Positions 59,215-64,000 of a stretch of DNA of 64,000 nucleotides are shown here, one piece after another. Made by a program: the position numbers and the translations under genes. The stretch comes from Doris montereyensis. Lineage: Eukaryota; Mollusca; Gastropoda; Nudibranchia; Dorididae. The notes beneath the pieces are model-generated. The model was not told the origin of the DNA. It was given only the letters and a program-made list of their open reading frames with translations, and ran no database searches. The stretch lies in contig JAXRKP010001187.1 of NCBI GenBank assembly GCA_037039925.1, forward strand, positions 1 through 64,000. Direction: 5' to 3'. Numbering within the stretch: the stretch's first letter is position 1; the number at the start of each line of letters is the position of its first letter.

Positions 59215-60690
59215 AAAAGAGAGTGAATGCAATCGTTAAAAATCAAGAAGAGAGAGAGTGAATGCATTTTTTTATAATCATGAAGAGAGTGAATGCATTG
59301 TTATCAGGAAGAGGTAATGAATGCATTGTTTTATCAGGAAGACAGAGTGTATGCATTGTTTTACCAAGAAGACAGTGAATCCATTGTTTTATGAGGAAGA
59401 GAGAGTGAATGCATTGGAAGGAAGGATGAATGTATTGTAAATTGTTTTATCAGGAAGAGAGAGTGAATGCATTGTTATCAGGACGAGGTAATGGATGCAT
59501 TGTTCTATCAAGAAGACAGACGGAATGCATTGTTTTACCAAGGAGACAGTGAATCCATTGTTTCATGAGGAAGAGAGAGTGAGTTCACTGAATGCATTGT
59601 TTTATGAGGAAGACAGAGTGAACGCATTGTTTTATCAATAAGAGAGATTGAATACATTTTTTTATCAAGAAGAGCGAGTGAAGCATTGGTTTGACAGGAA
59701 GACAGAGTGAATGCATTGTATTATGAGGAAGACAGAGTGAACACATTGTTTTATCAGGAAGACAGAGTGGATGCTTTGTTTTATCAATAAGAGAGATTGA
59801 ATACATTTTTTTATCAGGAAGACAGAGTAAATGCATTTTGTTTTATCAAAAAGACAGAGTGAATGCATTTTTTTTATCAGGAAAAGAGAGTGAATGCATC
59901 GTTTTATCAGGAAAAGAGAGTGACTGCATTGTTTTATCAAGAAGACAGAGTGAATGCATTGTATTATCAAGAAGACAGAGTGAATGCAGTTTTTTATCAG
60001 GAAGACAGTGAATGCATTGTTTTATCAGGATGTCAGAGGGGATGCATTGTTTTATCAAGAAGACAGAGTGATTGTAATGTTTTATCAGGAAAAGAGAGTG
60101 AATGCATTGTTTTATCAGAATGTCAGAATGAATGCATTGTTTTATCAAGAAGACAGAGTGAATGCATTGTATTATCAAGAAGACAGAGTGAATGCAGTTT
60201 TTTATCAGGAAGACAGTGAATGCATTGTTTTATCAGAATGTCAGAGGGGATGCATTGTTTTATCAAGAAGACAGAGTGATTGCAATGTTTTATCAGGAAG
60301 AGAGAATGAATGCAGTTTTATCAGGATGTCAGAGTGAATGCATTGTTTTATCAAGAAGACAGAGTGAATACATTGTTTCATCTTGAAGACAGAGTGAATG
60401 CATTGTTTTATCAGGATGTCAGAGGGAATGCATTATTTTATCATGAAGACAGAGTGAATGCATTGTTTTATGAAGAAGACAAGAGTGAATGCATTGTTTT
60501 ATCAAGAAGACAGAGTGAATGCATTGTTTTATCAAGAATACAGAGTGAATGCATTGTTTCATCATGAAGACAGAGTGAATGCATTGTTTTATCAAGAAGA
60601 CAGAGTGAATGCATTGTTTTATCAAGAAGATAAGAATGAATGCTATGTTTCATAATGAAGACAGAGTGAATGCATTGTTTTATCAGGAAG
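59215..60690. repeat. 30-bp minisatellite, about 45-50 units
   Basis: Units of GAAGACAGAGTGAATGCATT plus GTTTTATCAA repeat through most of NDRG intron 7. The period of 30 bases keeps reading frames open on both strands, giving apparent repeat proteins; none is likely real. Unit variants (shortened GAAGACAGTGAATGC, GGATGTCAGAG) form higher-order blocks, for example 59,985-60,120 resembles 60,180-60,300. Confidence 0.92.
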
Positions 60691-60985
60691 GCAGAGTCCA
60701 TGTCTGGGGTTGTTTTTGTTTTTTTTGTCTGGTGGAGCAAATGAATGTCTTTCTTTTAATCAGACAAAAGGATTGTGTGCCTTTTTTTTATTATCAAAAA
60801 AGAGGAATTAATTATTTTTTTCATGAGAGAAAAGGAATTAATGTCTTTTTTTTAATAAAAAGAAAGGAATAAACGAGTATGTATTTTTAAAATTAGAAAG
60901 ACCGAATAACTGTGATGGGGATTTTAATCAAAAAGAATATAATAAGTGTAATTGTTTATTATTCTGCTGTTTCGTTTCTGTCCAG

Positions 60986-61086
60986 AAAACCCGTTGGCAC
61001 AACCATGACTTGATAACCAGCTACAAGGAATACATCAAGTCTATCAGCCCACAGAACTTGGCCCTCTTCATAGAGGCCTACTTAAA
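60986..61086 (+). CDS. NDRG: NDRG exon 8
   Basis: Acceptor TTCTGTCCAG. It encodes KTRWHNHDLITSYKEYIKSI then SPQNLALFIEAYLK. The end is taken at the donor GTAAAA, leaving two bases (phase 2); without splicing, the frame would meet TAA at once. Family members continue with a further C-terminal part, so downstream exons must lie outside the window. Confidence 0.88.
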
Positions 61087-61327
61087 GTAAAATTCAAGTC
61101 TAAACCTTGTCTGTTTATTTTTTCAAAATGTTTGTTTGTGTGTTCTTGTAGACTCATTTGACTGGAATCAAAATCAGCAGAGTCCTTTATTTGTCTCTGA
61201 ATAGAGAAATTGGGATGGTAATGGTAGAGATGCCAACCAGTAAGCCAAATATGGATTTAGAACGCATTTTAGGGCTCAGTACACAGATGTGCAAAATTTG
61301 GATTGAATATGCAAAGTTGCAATGTTA

Positions 61328-61640
61328 AGTGCAACCGTAGTGTAGTAAGTTTGTAATCACAACGACACTGCTTCAAACCCTATGGCTGGCGTAGGTGTTA
61401 AACGTTGTTCTCTTAGGAAAGGTATCTCACTCTGATTTCCTCACTTGACTCAGGTGTGAATGAGTACCCAGCAATAGGTAGAGAAAGGTTTTGGCAGGGT
61501 GTTAGTACAAAGTGCCTAACAGGCTGCTGTACTCCTCAGGGAGTTGATAAGGACTTTGAATGGATTAGCCATTTAGCCTGCTTGGAGATAAGTGACGTAC
61601 AGTCGGTGAGCCTGCATTTGTGCAGGGATATGGACTATAT
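61328..61640 (+). mobile_element. tRNA-derived SINE, family 1
   Basis: Colinear with the copy at 26,945-27,255: tRNA-like head with GTTTGTAATCACAACGACAC, body CTTGACTCAGGTGTGAATGA, tail ACAGTCGGTGAGCCTGCA and GTGCAGGGATAT. It follows NDRG exon 8 by about 240 bases. Confidence 0.7.
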
Positions 61641-61799
61641 ATCTATCTGTATCTTTATCTTCTACTATGTATCTATACGTCGTCAGGGAAACCAGAATAC
61701 TATGCGCTAAAAGAGGATACTTGTATCATTGTCATTTTCTTGTCTTTATTCTTTGTCTAAATATAGTATTGATTAAGATTTTACTAGCCTCTTTAATGA

Positions 61800-61945
61800 C
61801 GTTTATACATACATAAGTTCCATGTACGTTAACACATAAACAAATGCCTTGTACACATAAACAAGTCCCACGTACATTAACACAGAAACAAGTCCTATGT
61901 ACGTTAACACATCAACAAGTCCCACATACGTAAACACATAAAGAA
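61800..61945. repeat. about 30-bp minisatellite near window end
   Basis: About five degenerate units of ACATAAACAAGTCCCACGTA type with TACGTTAAC spacers. Open minus-strand frame across it is a repeat artefact. Confidence 0.7.
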
Positions 61946-63400
61946 ATTTGACAGCCGTGGCATTTAGGAAGGCATTTTTACCCAAAATTGGTCATATTTA
62001 GTGCATTGAACTATTGGATGGAGCAATTTGCTCCCTTCACATTGATACCATAAAGAAACTCAGTGTTGATTTTTTTTTAATTTATGCGAAAACATTTTAG
62101 AAACGATATAGGCCTAACCTGCAACACATCTCGTTTACGTAGAAGCCAAGTTGATTCTCATTTGAATCATCACAAATGTACATTATCCAATAAATCTACT
62201 TTTGATGAACTGTCCAGGGAGGTGCCATAAATTATGCGACATATTCCGCAAACTTGTTATAAAAGGAGTGCTTTCCAACAGGATCGACCAGAATAGAGAG
62301 CCTTTCAAGATTGTATTACTTTTCAAAGTATTATACTATTCTTTTCTAGGTTTATATGAGAAAAACATTCAAATAACAGGTTTCAAGTGCGATTTTCTCA
62401 AAATGATACTTTTTTATTTATTGTCAGAATGCACCCAATTTTGTTATATAGCATCTATGAAACAATACAAACTTTCAGCCAGTTGCGATTTTCGATATCG
62501 TTCGGAAATTTTTGTAATTTAATTTGCCCCAAAAAATGGGAAAGGTGCTATACATGCATTTTTTATAAGAATCATAAAATTAAAACTGTTGGATTTATCA
62601 AAAATCCCCTCTAGGTGTGGCAAGATATTGAACCGAATAATATTTGTACAAATTTACAGCCAGATCTGTTTAAAACTGAAAACGCCTATTTGAATTGAAG
62701 TTGCTGGTATTTTCACGATGAAAATCCAAGATGGTGACGTTTCCATGGCAACCATATGATAAATTTAGACATGCTGAGTTCAATTCAAGATAGAATAGCT
62801 CTGCCAAGACAGCTCCTTGAGTCGAAGCCAGCCCGCTTGGCAACTAGCTATGTGCGTAGTAGGCGAGGTAAACAAACCAGTCAGTTTAGTGGTGTTATTA
62901 CTGCCTACATATACACATTTTGTCACTTCCACTCGCCTGGACATCGTTTAATGCATGTCTTTGTACACACACTTATTTATTCATTACAATCCCCTCTTTA
63001 TCTAAATGCCCAAAATTTGTTGGAAAACTTTACAATACTTTTTAAGCAGTTTCTTAATACTCTTGATAACTTAGCCCTCTGTTGATAAGTACATTTTCAT
63101 AATACCATACTATCTTTTTGGGTTGATTTATGATTGAATTTTAAGACTTTTTTTGGCACACTGCTGGCCTCTCCAACACTTATCTATGAGCTTGTGATGT
63201 GGCAACTCTCGGACGGCTGTGTTTGTTCTATATAGGGCCCATATGAAAGGGGATGGGTTGCCAAGAAGAGGAGATCAGATTGGCAGAGCCCGTTGCTTGG
63301 CACTGGCACACTCCATTACACTGCTACACTTTATTCTTATATTTCTATTTGTTTTGTTCTTGCGAACAAGGATTGCATTTCAGAGAATACTGAGATTCCA
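61946..63400. other. no gene recognised
   Basis: About 1.45 kb downstream of the last recognised NDRG exon. Short ORFs lack recognised motifs. A stretch near 62,700-62,760 (CCAAGATGGTGACGTTTCCA) recalls part of the dispersed repeat seen at 58,140. Remaining NDRG exons are not visible here. Confidence 0.4.
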
Positions 63401-63517
63401 ACAATGGCAGACGCGATGAACAGAGATGACATAGATATCCATGTAGGCAAATGAGGTTTCCGGTAAGATCAAAGAAACGACAGCTCAGTTAGTGACGTTC
63501 TGCAATGAATTGCACTA

Positions 63518-63830
63518 ATGGACGATATCATCGCCTGTTCTGTCCTTTTTTGTTCCCCATATATGCAGAACGATGTAGGAAATGGGTCCCAAACTACTGT
63601 TGACAAGATTTTCCTGAAAACACAGCGTCGCTCTTTTGCTGGAAATGTTTTGTGTTCGGAGCACTTTGAGAATTCTCATTTTACAAACGCAAAGAAGAAC
63701 CAATTAAAAAACGCATAAAGGCTGTTTCAACTTTATTTGATGTACCTAAACCATCATGCAGTCTTGCAGCAAAGAGACATCCTCCGAAGGAAAAGGAGTT
63801 AGGCCCACCAACAAAGCAAATCTTTTAATC
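63518..63830 (+). pseudogene. THAP-domain-like fragment
   Basis: A 66-codon frame ends with FAGNVLCSEHFENSHFTN and KKNQLKNA, matching the C-terminal half of a THAP zinc finger (CSxHF...F). A frame change then leads to a STLFDVPKPS-like continuation near 63,725-63,755. The N-terminal CxxC half and the tryptophan were not found. THAP domains occur in host regulators and in P-element-type transposases, so this could be either, broken. Confidence 0.4.
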
Positions 63831-64000
63831 CTCATCACAGCCATAAACCTCTATTTAATAACCCTCCAGTATTCACCACAACCTTCAAGAGTTCAGGATC
63901 GCGTTTCGCCAGATAATGGTTGACAAAATTCTGTTTCAACAAATGGCGGGACTAATTGCAAGGAAGACAAACAATGGGGCGTTTAGCGTGCAAAATTATC

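Noticed and set aside
59585..60872. Overlapping repeat proteins with histidine/cysteine units
   Set aside because: The 30-bp minisatellite keeps several frames open at once on both strands; no start, promoter or codon bias supports a gene.

Overview
This is eukaryotic (animal) genomic DNA with two very different halves. The right half carries eight exons of an NDRG-family gene in large repeat-filled introns with canonical GT/AG splice sites. The NDRG protein sequence and the repeat content (APE-type LINEs, tRNA-derived SINEs, long CT microsatellites) suggest an invertebrate, probably a lophotrochozoan such as a mollusc. The species assignment is inference.

Bases 1 to about 17,780 are strikingly AT-rich, intron-poor and tightly packed. 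They form the larger part of a Maverick/Polinton (adintovirus-like) endogenous DNA virus that runs off the left edge. On the + strand lie small ORFs, a packaging ATPase (623-1406), two proteins with a shared C-terminal module that I read as minor-capsid/penton-like (1397-2174, 2196-2839), a glycine-rich hydrophobic protein (2856-3458), membrane and helical proteins (3480-4959), a short basic protein (4981-5296), a membrane-anchored second P-loop ATPase (5315-6280) and a small basic/membrane protein (6237-6527). A converging - strand block (6691-8861) holds a zinc-finger protein, a helical protein, a retrovirus-like integrase and a zinc-ribbon/phospholipase-A2-like region directly upstream of the integrase. 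The + strand then carries an adenain-like cysteine protease (8878-9331), an unknown protein (9315-10181) and two tandem copies of a double-jelly-roll major capsid gene (10184-11513, 11780-13086). A protein-primed-type DNA polymerase B (13120-17389) and a zinc ribbon (17425-17658) lie on the - strand. Together these supply replication, integration, capsid assembly, maturation and packaging functions, but most genes are interrupted by frameshifts or stops.

Bases 17,700 to 22,530 hold a direct repeat at the viral edge, a minisatellite, a 5'-truncated LINE, a SINE and a long CT tract. From 24,358 to 61,086 the NDRG gene runs on the + strand: exons at 24358, 26605, 28610, 47039, 47610, 57347, 58895 and 60986. 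Its 18-kb intron contains a second LINE copy and a minus-strand LINE whose 3' end is tandemly repeated about 4.5 times. A third LINE copy and a 4.6-kb foldback-like structure (inverted arms around a purine-rich minisatellite) lie in intron 5. A 30-bp minisatellite of about 1.45 kb fills most of intron 7. The final 2.9 kb contains a SINE, a small minisatellite and a THAP-like fragment.

The host exons themselves show about two apparent frame faults in roughly 700 coding bases, a density similar to that in the viral block. Part of the apparent viral decay could therefore be indel error in the assembly rather than mutation.
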